Part shown: piece by piece, positions 24,873-33,817 of the stretch | Position numbering within the stretch: position 1 is the stretch's first letter | Layout: each line of letters begins with the position of its first letter | DNA from: an uncultured Ruminococcus sp. | GTDB taxonomy: Bacteria > Bacillota > Clostridia > Oscillospirales > Acutalibacteraceae | Length of the DNA: 46,113 nucleotides | NCBI GenBank assembly: GCA_902766885.1 | Contig: CACXFS010000017.1 | Span: 1 to 46,113 of the forward strand | Direction: 5' to 3' | Notes under the pieces: generated by a model | What the model was told of the DNA's origin: nothing | Database searches by the model: none | The model's input: the letters and a program-made list of their open reading frames with translations, nothing else | Position numbers and translations under genes: made by a program

Positions 24873-26945
24873 TTGAAACAATATGACGCTAAAAAAATAT
24901 TAAATATTGCACTTGTAGGACACAGCGGCTGCGGTAAAACCTCGGTTGCCGAGTCAATCCTCTATCTTTCAAAGGTCAGCGACCGTCTGGGAAAAATTGC
25001 AGACGGCAACACAATGCTCGACTTTGATGCAGAAGAAATCAAACGTCAGGCATCAATTATGACGGCTGTTGCTCCCATAGAGTGGAAAAACACAAAGATT
25101 AACCTAATCGACACTCCCGGTCTTTTTGACTTTGCAGGCGGCGTTGCAGAGGGTATGCGTGCCGCTGACACTGCTCTGATTGTAGTATCGGGCAAGGACG
25201 GCGTTAATGTCGGAACGGAAAAGGCTGTTGAAGCCGCTACAAAGGCAGGTCTTACAAAGGTGTTCTTTGTAAACGGCCTTTGCGACGAGGACGCTCGTTT
25301 CTACCGTGTATTTGAAAATCTCAAGGCTACGTTCGGTCCGTCTGTCTGCCCCGTTGTAGTACCCTATATCGTTGACGGTCAGGCTAATACATACGTTAAC
25401 CTGTTTGACTACAAGGCTTATGAATATGCTGCCGACGGCTCTGTAAAGCTTACTGCACTTCCCGATATGGGCAACAGACTTGAAGGTCTTCGTGAGGCTA
25501 TCAAGGAAGCCGTTGCCGAAACAAGCGAGGAACTGCTTGACAAGTTCATTATGGGCGAGGAATTTACCCCCGAAGAAATTATTCTCGGTGTAAGTCAGGG
25601 CGTTAAGGACGGCACAATCTGCCCCGTATTCTGCGGCGACGCTCACAACACCTTTGCTATTGACCAGCTTTTGAACAGTCTTACTTGGCTTGCTCCGTCA
25701 GCCGCTGACAAGGGCGACGAAATCGGCGTTGACGTAAACGGTGAGCCTGTTGAGGTTTCCGTAAACGAAAACGGTGCCGCCGCTGCTATTGTTTTCAAGA
25801 CTGTTGCCGACCCGTTTATCGGCAGACTTTCATACATCAAGGTAGTTTCGGGCAAGGTTGCTCCCGACACACCTCTTATCAATATGCGCACAGGTTCACA
25901 GGAGAGAATCACAAAGGTTCTTGCAATGTGCGGTAAAAAACAGATTGACGTTGATTACATCGGTGCAGGCGACATCGGTGCAATTCCGAAGCTTGCATCT
26001 ACAAAGACAGGCGACACACTATGCTCACCGCTTCGCAAGGTTGTGCTTGACGGAATCGACTATCCTGTTTCTTCCTACACAATGGCTATTTATCCTGCTA
26101 AGAAGGGCGACGAGGATAAGGTTGCTCAGGCGCTTGCTAAGCTTTGTGACGAGGACCCGACAATCAAGTTCGTTACAAACCACGAAACACACGAAATGCT
26201 TATTTCGGGACTCGGCGAACAGCACCTTGACGTTGTAATTTCAAGACTTAAATCAAAGTACAATGTTGACGCTTCACTCCAGAAGCAGAAGATTGCATAC
26301 AGAGAAACAATTCGCAAGAAGGTTTCTGCACAGGGCAGATATAAGAAGCAGTCGGGCGGTCACGGACAGTTCGGCGACGTATGGATTGAATTTGAGCCGT
26401 TTGACACCGACGACCTCGTATTTGACGAGCGTGTAGTCGGCGGCGCTGTTCCGAAGAACTTCTTCCCTGCTGTTGAAAAGGGACTTCGTGAGTCAATCAA
26501 GAAGGGCGTACTTGCAGGCTACCCGACAGTAGGAATCAAGGCTACGCTTTACGACGGCTCATATCACCCCGTTGACTCCTCTGAAATGTCATTCAAGACT
26601 GCGGCAAGCCTTGCATACAAAAACGGTATTCCCAACGCTTCTCCGACCTTGTTAGAGCCTATCGGAAGCCTTAAGGCTTATGTTCCCGACGCAAATATGG
26701 GCGACGTAATGGGCGAAGTTAACAAGCGCAGAGGCAGAGTGCTCGGTATGTCACCTGCCGAAAACGGAATGCAGGTTGTTGAGGCTGAAGTGCCGATGGC
26801 TGAAATGAGTGACTTTTCAACGTTTATCAGACAGATTACCCAGGGCAGAGGCTCGTTTGAGCTGACATTTGCACGCTATGAGGACGCACCTGCAAACGTA
26901 GCACAGAAGATTATCGAAAAAGCAAAGGCTGAAATGTCGGAATAA
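24873..26945 (+). CDS. Elongation factor G paralogue (EF-G-like GTPase)
   Basis: This is a 690-residue translational GTPase with EF-G domain order: G domain (1-about 275), domain II (about 290-375), then III, IV and V. G1 is GHSGCGKT (16-23) and G3 is DTPG (80-83). In place of the G4 motif NKxD it has NGLCDED (134-140), as in the divergent EF-G-like paralogues of Clostridia rather than the housekeeping fusA. Domain IV (KQSGGHGQFGDVWIEFEP) and domain V (EPIGSLKAYVPDANMGDVMGEVNKRRGRVLGM) are well kept. The start is a TTG at 24873 with AAAGGAG about ten bases before it. It stands alone, not in a str operon, which also argues for a paralogue. Its role may be recycling, translocation under stress or fusidic-acid-type tolerance; none is shown. 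Confidence 0.9.
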   Translation: MKQYDAKKILNIALVGHSGCGKTSVAESILYLSKVSDRLGKIADGNTMLDFDAEEIKRQASIMTAVAPIEWKNTKINLIDTPGLFDFAGGVAEGMRAADTALIVVSGKDGVNVGTEKAVEAATKAGLTKVFFVNGLCDEDARFYRVFENLKATFGPSVCPVVVPYIVDGQANTYVNLFDYKAYEYAADGSVKLTALPDMGNRLEGLREAIKEAVAETSEELLDKFIMGEEFTPEEIILGVSQGVKDGTICPVFCGDAHNTFAIDQLLNSLTWLAPSAADKGDEIGVDVNGEPVEVSVNENGAAAAIVFKTVADPFIGRLSYIKVVSGKVAPDTPLINMRTGSQERITKVLAMCGKKQIDVDYIGAGDIGAIPKLASTKTGDTLCSPLRKVVLDGIDYPVSSYTMAIYPAKKGDEDKVAQALAKLCDEDPTIKFVTNHETHEMLISGLGEQHLDVVISRLKSKYNVDASLQKQKIAYRETIRKKVSAQGRYKKQSGGHGQFGDVWIEFEPFDTDDLVFDERVVGGAVPKNFFPAVEKGLRESIKKGVLAGYPTVGIKATLYDGSYHPVDSSEMSFKTAASLAYKNGIPNASPTLLEPIGSLKAYVPDANMGDVMGEVNKRRGRVLGMSPAENGMQVVEAEVPMAEMSDFSTFIRQITQGRGSFELTFARYEDAPANVAQKIIEKAKAEMSE

Positions 26946-26973
26946 TTGATTAATTCAAAGTTATAAAAAATTT

Positions 26974-27004
26974 ACGGACGGATTTAAAAATCCGTCCGTG
27001 TTTT
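26974..27004 (+). terminator. Intrinsic terminator after the EF-G-like gene
   Basis: ACGGACGGATTT (26974-26985) pairs perfectly with AAATCCGTCCGT (26988-26999), with a two-base centre and GTTTTG after. Confidence 0.85.
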
Positions 27005-27025
27005 GTTGCGGTTTTATAGATATTA

Positions 27026-27655
27026 TCATTTCAAAAGCGTTATCTTACGCTTATCGGTTAAAATAATATTTTCCTCGTTGAGCTTTTTGATTTCCCTCAT
27101 CATCGCACTTCGGTCAACTCCGAGATAATCCGCAAGGTCGGAAAACGGCAGGGGAATCGTAAAGCTTCTGCTTTTCTCTTCCGACTCAATATATTCAAAG
27201 AACGACATCAGTTTACTGCGCAGTGTTCGCTGACATAGAATATCAACGTGGACAAGTGATTTTCTCGCCGTTGTCATCATAATATGGTCAATCAGGACAA
27301 CGTGCTTTGCACAGTTTTTTTCACAGCAGGTAATCAGCTTTTTGTATTTTACAAAATCAACGGTGCATTTTGTCTTTGCGTAAACATAAAATAATTTTTC
27401 CTCGGTATCGGGAAGAAAATGCTTGCCGAACGCATTGCCCCGCATATAATAATCAATTATTCTTCTCTGCTCCTCAGAATTTATTGTCGAAAGATATGCA
27501 ATTCCTCTTTTAATTATTCCAATTGTGTCATTTTCAGGTGAACAAATTGTAATAATTTCGCCCCTTTCGTACACCCTTTCGACGGGGGCAAAACACTCCT
27601 TTAACCCGATTAATTCTGCATTTGTGAGCCTTGAATCAATTAAAAAATCATTCAT
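27026..27655 (-). CDS. Crp/Fnr-family transcriptional regulator
   Basis: This is a 209-residue regulator with an N-terminal cyclic-nucleotide-binding-like beta-roll (about 1-110; YERGEIITICSPENDTIGIIKRGIAYL) and a C-terminal Crp-type winged helix (about 150-209; PLPFSDLADYLGVDRSAMMREIKKLNEENII). The beta-roll has no canonical cAMP site. The cysteines C118, C126 and C130 in KKLITCCEKNCAKH are near the dimer helix and could sense redox, but this is a guess. I place the start at the ATG at 27655 (MNDFLIDS) because GGAG lies eight bases before it; a longer frame upstream is only AT-rich leader. It is divergent from nrdDG and could control that operon or itself. Confidence 0.9.
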   Translation of the reverse strand: MNDFLIDSRLTNAELIGLKECFAPVERVYERGEIITICSPENDTIGIIKRGIAYLSTINSEEQRRIIDYYMRGNAFGKHFLPDTEEKLFYVYAKTKCTVDFVKYKKLITCCEKNCAKHVVLIDHIMMTTARKSLVHVDILCQRTLRSKLMSFFEYIESEEKSRSFTIPLPFSDLADYLGVDRSAMMREIKKLNEENIILTDKRKITLLK

Positions 27656-27692
27656 TACAACCACTCCATAATGTGTGTTATTTTTTATCCTA

Positions 27693-27708
27693 ACACTATA
27701 TATTGTTA
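27693..27708 (+). promoter_or_regulatory. NrdR box upstream of nrdDG
   Basis: ACACTATATATTGTTA matches the 16-base NrdR-box palindrome (acaCwAtATaTwGtgt) at 14 of 16 positions. A weaker core, CAGTATATTA at 27737-27746, lies 41 bases further on and would overlap the -35 region of the likely nrdD promoter, whose TATAAT is at 27760-27765. Paired boxes are the rule for NrdR, which represses ribonucleotide reductase genes when dATP is high. Confidence 0.7.
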
Positions 27709-27806
27709 TTATAAACCATTTTTGTTGTTTGTGCAACAGTATATTAAAAGTTTTTGCTGTATAATTAATCCTGCAATGAAAAATTTATTGAAAAGGAAGG
27801 GAAATT

Positions 27807-29978
27807 ATGAAAATTATTAAGCGAAACGGTTCCGAAGAAGATTTCAATATTGAAAAGATTATCAATGCAATTAAAAAAGCAAACAACTCCTCCGAAACAC
27901 GTTTCCTGACTGATGAGCAGATTACCGACATTGCAGAATACGTTGAATATAAATGCAACAAAATCAAAAGAGCGGTTTCCGTAGAGGAAATTCAGGATAT
28001 GGTCGAGGACCAGCTTATGGCTAAGGGTGCGTTCGAGCTTGCACGCCGTTATGTAAGATACCGCTACAACCGTTCTCTTGTTCGTAAGGCTAATACAACC
28101 GACAACAGAATCCTCTCTCTCATTGAGTGCAACAACGAAGAAGTCAAGCAGGAAAACTCCAACAAGAATCCTACCGTGAACAGCGTTCAGCGTGACTATA
28201 TGGCAGGAGAAGTCAGCCGTGACCTTACAAGAAGAATGTTGCTTCCTCCTGACATTGTCGAGGCAGACAAGCAGGGAATCATTCATTTTCACGATGCTGA
28301 CTACTTCGCACAGCATATGCACAACTGCGACCTCGTAAACCTCGAGGATATGCTCCAGAACGGAACGGTTATCAGCGATACACTCATTGAAAAGCCTCAT
28401 AGCTTTTCAACAGCCTGCAACATCGCAACTCAGATTATAGCACAGGTTGCAAGCAACCAGTACGGCGGTCAGAGCATAAGCCTTGCTCATCTTGCGCCCT
28501 TTGTTCAGACTTCAAGAGAGAAAATCCGCAGGGAAACTATTGCCGAAATAGAAGAACTCGGCTGTGAAGTGAGCGAAGAAAAGCTCAACGAAATTGTTGA
28601 AAAGCGTCTGCGCAAGGAAGTAAACAGAGGCGTTCAGACTATTCAGTATCAGGTTGTAACCCTGCTCACCACAAACGGTCAGGCTCCGTTTGTAACGGTG
28701 TTTATGTACCTTAACGAGGCTAAAAATGAGCAGGAAAAGCAGGACCTTGCTCTTATCATAGAAGAAACCCTCAGACAGCGTCATCAGGGCGTTAAGAATG
28801 AGGACGGCGTTTGGATTACTCCTGCATTTCCAAAGCTTATCTACGTTCTTGAAGAGGACAACGTAACCGAGGACAGCAAGTACTGGTACTTAACCGAGCT
28901 TGCGGCTAAATGTACCGCAAAGAGAATGGTGCCCGACTACATTTCCGAAAAGGTTATGTTACAGAATAAAATTGACAAAAACGGTGAAGGTCACTGCTAC
29001 ACCTGCATGGGCTGCCGCAGCTTCCTCACTCCCTACGTTGACGAAAACGGCAATCCTAAGTATTACGGTCGATTCAATCAGGGCGTTGTAACGGTTAATC
29101 TTGTTGACATCGGATTAAGCGCTAACAGAGATATGGACAAATTCTGGAAGATTTTTGACGAGCGTATGGAGCTTTGCCACCGTGCTCTGCAGTGCCGTCA
29201 CGAAAGACTGACAGGCACACTCTCCGACGCCGCACCTATTCTCTGGCAGTACGGCGCACTTGCAAGACTTAAAAAGGGCGAAACAATCGACAAACTTCTC
29301 CACGGCGGTTACTCAACGCTCTCACTCGGTTATGCAGGTCTTTGGGAATGTGTTTACAGTCTCAACGGCAAAAAGCTGACCGAAAAAGAGGGCAAGGAGC
29401 TTGGTCTTCTGATTATGCAGAAGCTCAACGACTACTGCGCAAAGTGGAAAAAGGAAGAAAACATTGACTACAGCCTTTACGGTACTCCGCTTGAAAGCAC
29501 AACCTACAAGTTTGCAAAGTGCCTGCAAAAGCGTTTCGGTGTAATCAAGGGCGTTACCGACAGAAACTACATCACAAACAGCTATCACGTTCACGTTTCC
29601 GAGGAAATAAACGCATTTGACAAGCTCAAGCTTGAATCGGAATTTCAGGCTCTCTCCCCCGGCGGCGCAATCAGCTACGTTGAGGTACCGAATATGCAGG
29701 ACAACATTCCCGCTGTTTTACAGGTTATCAAGTTCATCTACGACAACATTATGTACGCTGAGCTGAACACAAAGAGCGACTACTGTCAGGTTTGCGGCTA
29801 CGACGGCGAAATCGGCATTGTTGAGGAGGACGGAAAGCTCCTCTGGGAGTGCCCGAAGTGCCACAACCGTGACCAGGACAAGATGAATGTTGCAAGAAGA
29901 ACCTGCGGCTATATCGGCACGCAGTTCTGGAATCAGGGCAGAACGCAGGAAATCAAGGAAAGGGTGCTCCACCTCTGA
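27807..29978 (+). CDS. nrdD: Anaerobic (class III) ribonucleoside-triphosphate reductase
   Basis: This 723-residue glycyl-radical enzyme reduces ribonucleoside triphosphates to dNTPs without oxygen. An N-terminal ATP-cone (about 1-90, MKIIKRNGSEEDFNIEKIINAIKKA) gives allosteric dATP/ATP control. The barrel carries the active-site cysteines. The C-terminal zinc site is C660, C663, C682 and C685, and the radical glycine is G701 in RRTCGYIG. AAAAGGAAGG precedes the ATG. The last bases overlap the nrdG start. With the NrdR box upstream this is a fully regulated, intact anaerobic dNTP operon. Confidence 0.98.
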   Translation: MKIIKRNGSEEDFNIEKIINAIKKANNSSETRFLTDEQITDIAEYVEYKCNKIKRAVSVEEIQDMVEDQLMAKGAFELARRYVRYRYNRSLVRKANTTDNRILSLIECNNEEVKQENSNKNPTVNSVQRDYMAGEVSRDLTRRMLLPPDIVEADKQGIIHFHDADYFAQHMHNCDLVNLEDMLQNGTVISDTLIEKPHSFSTACNIATQIIAQVASNQYGGQSISLAHLAPFVQTSREKIRRETIAEIEELGCEVSEEKLNEIVEKRLRKEVNRGVQTIQYQVVTLLTTNGQAPFVTVFMYLNEAKNEQEKQDLALIIEETLRQRHQGVKNEDGVWITPAFPKLIYVLEEDNVTEDSKYWYLTELAAKCTAKRMVPDYISEKVMLQNKIDKNGEGHCYTCMGCRSFLTPYVDENGNPKYYGRFNQGVVTVNLVDIGLSANRDMDKFWKIFDERMELCHRALQCRHERLTGTLSDAAPILWQYGALARLKKGETIDKLLHGGYSTLSLGYAGLWECVYSLNGKKLTEKEGKELGLLIMQKLNDYCAKWKKEENIDYSLYGTPLESTTYKFAKCLQKRFGVIKGVTDRNYITNSYHVHVSEEINAFDKLKLESEFQALSPGGAISYVEVPNMQDNIPAVLQVIKFIYDNIMYAELNTKSDYCQVCGYDGEIGIVEEDGKLLWECPKCHNRDQDKMNVARRTCGYIGTQFWNQGRTQEIKERVLHL

Positions 29979-30514
29979 TGAATTACGGTGAAATCAAGAA
30001 TTACGACATCGCAAACGGCGAGGGCGTAAGAGTTTCTCTGTTCGTTTCGGGCTGTACCCACCACTGCAAAAACTGCTTCAACCCCGAAACGTGGAGCTTT
30101 GAATACGGCAAGCCTTTCACAAAGGAAACTGAGGACTATATAATTGAGTGTCTTTCCCCCGACTATATCGACGGACTTTCACTCCTCGGCGGTGAGCCGT
30201 TTGAACCTCAGAATCAACAAGCATTGTTGCCGTTTCTGCGCAGAGTAAAAAGCGAGCTCCCGGACAAAACAATCTGGTGCTACACGGGTTATCTCTTTGA
30301 CAAAGAGCTTTTGAGCGAGAGCCGTGCAAGGTGCGAATTCACCGACGAAATGCTGTCGCTGATTGACGTGCTCGTTGACGGCGAGTTTGTTCAGGACTTA
30401 TATGACATAAGCCTTGCTTTCAGAGGCTCGTCAAATCAGAGAATAATCGACGTGCAGAAATCGCTCGAATCAGGCGAAATTAAGCTTCACAACCTTATGA
30501 GCAGAAATATGTAA
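29978..30514 (+). CDS. nrdG: Anaerobic ribonucleotide reductase-activating protein
   Basis: This 178-residue radical-SAM enzyme installs the glycyl radical on NrdD. The [4Fe-4S] motif CTHHCKNCF (C-x3-C-x2-C) lies near residues 26-34, preceded by GVRVSLFVSG. LSLLGGEPFEPQN is the SAM-binding GGE region. Its ATG overlaps the nrdD stop (TGATG), so the two are coupled. Two terminators follow the gene. Confidence 0.97.
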   Translation: MNYGEIKNYDIANGEGVRVSLFVSGCTHHCKNCFNPETWSFEYGKPFTKETEDYIIECLSPDYIDGLSLLGGEPFEPQNQQALLPFLRRVKSELPDKTIWCYTGYLFDKELLSESRARCEFTDEMLSLIDVLVDGEFVQDLYDISLAFRGSSNQRIIDVQKSLESGEIKLHNLMSRNM

Positions 30515-30528
30515 TTAATTTTAAATTT

Positions 30529-30560
30529 ACAGGGATTATCAATTTGATAGTCCCTGTTTA
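30529..30560 (+). terminator. First terminator after nrdG
   Basis: ACAGGGA (30529-30535) pairs with TCCCTGT (30551-30557), with TATCAA/TTGATA continuing the stem after a mismatch. The T tract after it is short and broken. Confidence 0.55.
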
Positions 30561-30575
30561 CTTTATATAAATTAT

Positions 30576-30605
30576 GGGCAGTTCGCAATTGAACTGCCCG
30601 TTTTT
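30576..30605 (+). terminator. Second, stronger terminator after nrdG
   Basis: GGGCAGTTC (30576-30584) pairs perfectly with GAACTGCCC (30591-30599), then G and five T. It backs up the first hairpin before the convergent DUF2871-like gene. Confidence 0.85.
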
Positions 30606-30618
30606 GTTTGAACAAAAT

Positions 30619-31032
30619 TTATTTTTTGACAGCCTTTCTCAGCGAAAGCAAAAGCAGAATTATGCCGACGCCCGTCAGTATGTGTCCTATTCCTGCAATT
30701 CCCGAAATTGCCGAGTCCATTGCGGAAGTGAGCGAAATATTCAGCACCTGAGCAATTCCTCTTATCAAAAGCATTACAGCCGTCAGCGGTACACCTATAT
30801 TATAAACGCACATAAATGCTTTGAATGATTTGCGATTCTTTAGGTCGCAGTGCTTTGCAAACAATGCAACGAGCAGGAACACAATCATACCCAGCAGAAA
30901 CAAATGTGGGTGCACTTTACCAAGACTTGTATTGCCGGTAAAGCCGTTCCACTTTGTAAATTCTTGGTAGAAAACTCCGCCTGCCATAGCGCTGATTGCG
31001 TAAATCAAAGAAATATTTATGTATTTTTTCAT
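30619..31032 (-). CDS. DUF2871-like four-helix membrane protein
   Basis: This 137-residue integral membrane protein has four hydrophobic helices (about 4-24, 42-60, 73-93 and 109-130). Conserved-looking polar residues sit in the first half: YQEFTKWNGFTGNTSLGKVHPHLFLLG, with paired histidines and the tryptophan. The size, four-helix layout and the VHPHLF motif fit DUF2871, a family of unknown function found in gut Firmicutes. The paired histidines in a membrane helix could bind haem or metal, but that is only a thought. GGGGAGG precedes the ATG. Confidence 0.75.
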   Translation of the reverse strand: MKKYINISLIYAISAMAGGVFYQEFTKWNGFTGNTSLGKVHPHLFLLGMIVFLLVALFAKHCDLKNRKSFKAFMCVYNIGVPLTAVMLLIRGIAQVLNISLTSAMDSAISGIAGIGHILTGVGIILLLLSLRKAVKK

Positions 31033-31134
31033 TGTAAATCCTCCCCTTTTTATAATGCAAATAATTATAAATGAATTCCGTTAACATCAAATCGCTTTTG
31101 TCAGCTTTCTAATCATTTTAGAATCTAATATGAA

Positions 31135-31614
31135 TTACTCACGAGTTATAATGTGTTCAATTTCGTTTCCGATACAGTTGATTTTATCCTTTAAAAACGT
31201 CGGAAAGGCTTTGTACTCGCCGAGCTTGTCAACGGGAATCCAATGCAGTTTTTCTCTTTCTCCCGTCTGCGTAACGCTGTTACAGGATAAATTCCAAGTT
31301 CCGTTCGGCTTCATCAGAAAGTAAATTGAAATCTCGTGGCAATCAAATCCGTCAAGGCTTTCACTGCCCTTAAAGAAATTTTCGTGGATAAATGCAATTC
31401 GGTCAATCTCATAATGAGCACCCGTTTCCTCAAAAACCTCTCTTTTTACGGCGTCCTCGGCTGACTCTCCGATATGCACTGCACCACCGACAGAGTAGAG
31501 ATAATTGTCACGCTCGTTGCCGATGAAAAGCACATATCCGTCCTCAATAATTATCGCACCTGCTCTGTAGCGAAACCACCTGTTTTCTTTGACAAATCCG
31601 CAGTCAAATTCCAT
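31135..31614 (-). CDS. Nudix hydrolase
   Basis: This 159-residue protein has a perfect Nudix box, GGAVHIGESAEDAVKREVFEETGA (with the G-x5-E-x7-REVxEExGA pattern at about 43-66 of the chosen start), so it should hydrolyse a nucleoside diphosphate linked to another group with Mg2+. The N-terminal strand FRYRAGAIIIEDGYVLFIG and C-terminal WIPVDKLGEYKAFPTFLKD are typical of the MutT-like subgroup annotated as NUDIX hydrolase with DNA-mismatch-repair-like names. I choose the ATG at 31614 (MEFDCGF) because GGGGGTGAG stands directly before it. The substrate is not predictable. Confidence 0.93.
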   Translation of the reverse strand: MEFDCGFVKENRWFRYRAGAIIIEDGYVLFIGNERDNYLYSVGGAVHIGESAEDAVKREVFEETGAHYEIDRIAFIHENFFKGSESLDGFDCHEISIYFLMKPNGTWNLSCNSVTQTGEREKLHWIPVDKLGEYKAFPTFLKDKINCIGNEIEHIITRE

Positions 31615-31720
31615 ACTCTCACCCCCAAACAATCTACCATTATATTATCATAACAAAGAGACAAAATCAATCAAATTCACAACAGGTATCATATAAAAAA
31701 TCATGAAATATATAAAACAA

Positions 31721-31757
31721 ACAGGTGTACAAATTCTTTTCAAACCTGTACACCTGT
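31721..31757 (-). terminator. Terminator of the sigma/anti-sigma operon
   Basis: ACAGGTGTACA (31757-31747 on the minus strand) and TGTACACCTGT (31731-31721) are perfect complements, followed by TTGTTTTATA. It lies just past the stop at 31766. Confidence 0.8.
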
Positions 31758-31765
31758 TCTAAAAT

Positions 31766-33124
31766 TTATTTGCTGTAAACCGTATCTCCGTTAATCATAA
31801 CGGTTTTTACTTCTCTTGTGTCTATTACGTTTATTTCCGGCAGTATAGGCGAGCCGACTACGGTTGAAAAAGCCAATGGAATTTTTTCCTCGTAGTAATC
31901 TGCGTTTTCGTCTCCTCCAACGCCCGATTTGCCGCCTGCGTCAGGATGGAGATAGTAAACCGTACCGTCATTTAATATAATTTTGGAGGTTTCTCCGCCT
32001 ATATCCTCAAAGCAAAAGTTGTCATAAAAGTTATTATAAGCCACTTCCTTACCTGACCAGCCGGATTCTTTCGCTGACTCTTTATCGCATTGACCGTAAA
32101 GATAAACGGCAAACGGAGTTATTTCCATTTTTACCTTATCGGTGATCGGCTTAATAACATTCGGAGCGTCTTCAATAGTAAGTTCATCACTGATGATGCC
32201 GTCTGATTTGTAGTTTAGGTCAAAACTGATTTCAAAGGGAAGCTCAAAGATTTTTTTATCGCACCAGCAGTACTTCATCTTCTGACCGCTCTCTATGGAC
32301 CGGCAGTCGTCTTCTGTTATGCCGAGCTCCTGCAAACGCCTGTCAATCAGCTCTTCATCAAAAGGCTCGGTATCATCATAATCCGAATAAGTTTTTCCCG
32401 CATAATCCACCTCATAAATAACCTCATGAATATTATAAGCTCCAATGCTCTCGCTTGTAACAGTCGCTCTGCCGCCCTCAAGGTCACTCTCAAATATTCT
32501 GCTGAAAACAAATAGCTTAATACTCTTATTATCTTCACTGAGCGAATATTTTATTGTATTTAATACTTTGTTGTGTGATGAATTACCGTTTTTATCTACA
32601 TATTCGGCTTTGCAGGAGAGGTAGTCGTAAATGGTTTTATCATCAGGCATCGGCGTCGGCGTATCTTTAAGCCAGCAGAATGGTTCTTCGTAATCCTCAT
32701 CAATAACCGCACTGCCGTCTTTTTTGGTAATCTCAATTGCCGAGTAAAGCTTTTCGCCGTCACCCGTTACTCCGAGAAGCTCAACATTGAGGCTGTCGTC
32801 ACAACTGACAATTTCTACATTTCCGCCGTCGTAAAGTCCTGCGGAATTCATACCGCTGTTGTTGAAAAGCTCTTTGAAAATACTCTGAACGCTTCCTGTT
32901 GCAAAGGCTCCGACTGTGCCGGTAATTAATATTACCGCCGCAACAAGTAAGGTAATTAACTTTTTGCTGAATTTCTTTTTGCCGTTTTTATCATCAATAC
33001 GCTTAAGCACTTCAGCCTTGATTTTTTCAACGTCAATATCAATACTTTCACAGGCGTTGAATTCATCAATATTCATAAGTTCGTCGTCGAATTCGTCAAA
33101 AACTTTCTTGAATGTAGTTTTCAT
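31766..33124 (-). CDS. Membrane anti-sigma factor-like protein with DUF4179-type domain
   Basis: This 452-residue protein has an N-terminal cytoplasmic part of about 53 residues, one transmembrane helix (KLITLLVAAVILITGTVGAFA, about 54-75) and a large acidic extracytoplasmic region of beta character. The layout and the position after a sigma factor fit DUF4179 proteins, which act as single-pass anti-sigma factors in Firmicutes. A cytosolic segment holds the sigma factor and the outer part is thought to sense a signal. The ATG overlaps the sigma stop (ATGA) with AGGAG upstream. Signal and release mechanism are unknown. The operon ends with a perfect hairpin at 31721-31757. Confidence 0.82.
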   Translation of the reverse strand: MKTTFKKVFDEFDDELMNIDEFNACESIDIDVEKIKAEVLKRIDDKNGKKKFSKKLITLLVAAVILITGTVGAFATGSVQSIFKELFNNSGMNSAGLYDGGNVEIVSCDDSLNVELLGVTGDGEKLYSAIEITKKDGSAVIDEDYEEPFCWLKDTPTPMPDDKTIYDYLSCKAEYVDKNGNSSHNKVLNTIKYSLSEDNKSIKLFVFSRIFESDLEGGRATVTSESIGAYNIHEVIYEVDYAGKTYSDYDDTEPFDEELIDRRLQELGITEDDCRSIESGQKMKYCWCDKKIFELPFEISFDLNYKSDGIISDELTIEDAPNVIKPITDKVKMEITPFAVYLYGQCDKESAKESGWSGKEVAYNNFYDNFCFEDIGGETSKIILNDGTVYYLHPDAGGKSGVGGDENADYYEEKIPLAFSTVVGSPILPEINVIDTREVKTVMINGDTVYSK

Positions 33125-33663
33125 AGTGTGTAACTCCTTTCAATAAGTTTTGCTTTGATTTTATTGCGGGTTCGCCTGAGCTTGGATTTCACCGTTTCTA
33201 TGTTTATTTCCATAGCCTCGGAAATCTGTGAAACTGTCTGATAATAATAGTAGTACCTAATCAGAATTTCCCTGTCGGGTAACTCTATTTCTTTGATAAT
33301 CTCACGAAGCTCCCTATGTATGTCCTTTTTCTCGGTTTCATCCGCAATAGAAAAATCATCCTCGGGGTCGTAGTCGTCAATATTGAGAACAGCTTTATTT
33401 CTGTTGACTGCTATCTTATTAAGTGTGCGGGTTCGGGCGATACAGCAGATATATCCTTTCAGCCTGCCCTCCTGCACTTTATCTGCATTATTCCAGAGTG
33501 TAACAAACACATCCGCAACAGTTTCCTCAATATCTTCCTTTGTAAGACTGCCTTTTGAGATATTATTTATAACCGTTGCCGCAAGACGTGAATATTGCTC
33601 TATTACAGCTTGTAATGCTTTTTCGTCGTGTTTTTTCAGTTTCAGCAAAAGTTTGTCCTTCAA
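33121..33663 (-). CDS. ECF-type RNA polymerase sigma factor
   Basis: This 180-residue sigma-70-family protein has region 2 (SRLAATVINNISKGSLTKEDIEETVADVFVTLWNNADKV, with the -10-binding helix and LKGYICCIARTRTLNKI) and region 4 (LPDREILIRYYYYYQTVSQISEAMEINIETVKSKLRRTRNKIKAKL). Regions 1 and 3 are absent, as in extracytoplasmic-function sigma factors. I choose the TTG at 33663 (LKDKLLLKLKKHDEK) as start, since AGAGGG lies eight bases upstream and this segment is repeated at 36784-36895. It is coupled to the DUF4179-type anti-sigma gene. Its upstream region is duplicated in front of the CotH-dockerin gene, suggesting that gene is in the sigma regulon. Confidence 0.9.
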   Translation of the reverse strand: MKDKLLLKLKKHDEKALQAVIEQYSRLAATVINNISKGSLTKEDIEETVADVFVTLWNNADKVQEGRLKGYICCIARTRTLNKIAVNRNKAVLNIDDYDPEDDFSIADETEKKDIHRELREIIKEIELPDREILIRYYYYYQTVSQISEAMEINIETVKSKLRRTRNKIKAKLIERSYTL

Positions 33664-33746
33664 TACTCCCACCCTCTCTTTTTTATTGTGAAGCGCTTCT
33701 ATTAATAATAACAACTGATTGTTTGATTTGGGTGCATAATTTTTAG
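33634..33746. repeat. Copy A of a 113-bp duplication: sigma-factor promoter and first codons
   Basis: The first 35 bases (33634-33668), which encode the sigma N-terminus LKDKLLLKLK and its ribosome site, are identical to 36784-36818. The rest (33669-33746) is clearly homologous: TTGATTTGGGTGCAT and GAAGNGCTTC blocks are kept at the same distances. This copy drives the sigma gene itself. Confidence 0.9.
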
Positions 33747-33817
33747 ATATTAAATAAGTTTAAGTTTTAATTCCTTTTCTGTCCTTTATTTATTGTATCA
33801 CACTTATCCGCAAATGC

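Noticed and set aside
25104-25646. 180-codon minus-strand frame
   Set aside because: Antisense of the EF-G-like gene with no ribosome site or family features.
27765-28400. 211-codon minus-strand frame
   Set aside because: Antisense of nrdD; valine/cysteine-rich composition is a reverse-strand artefact.
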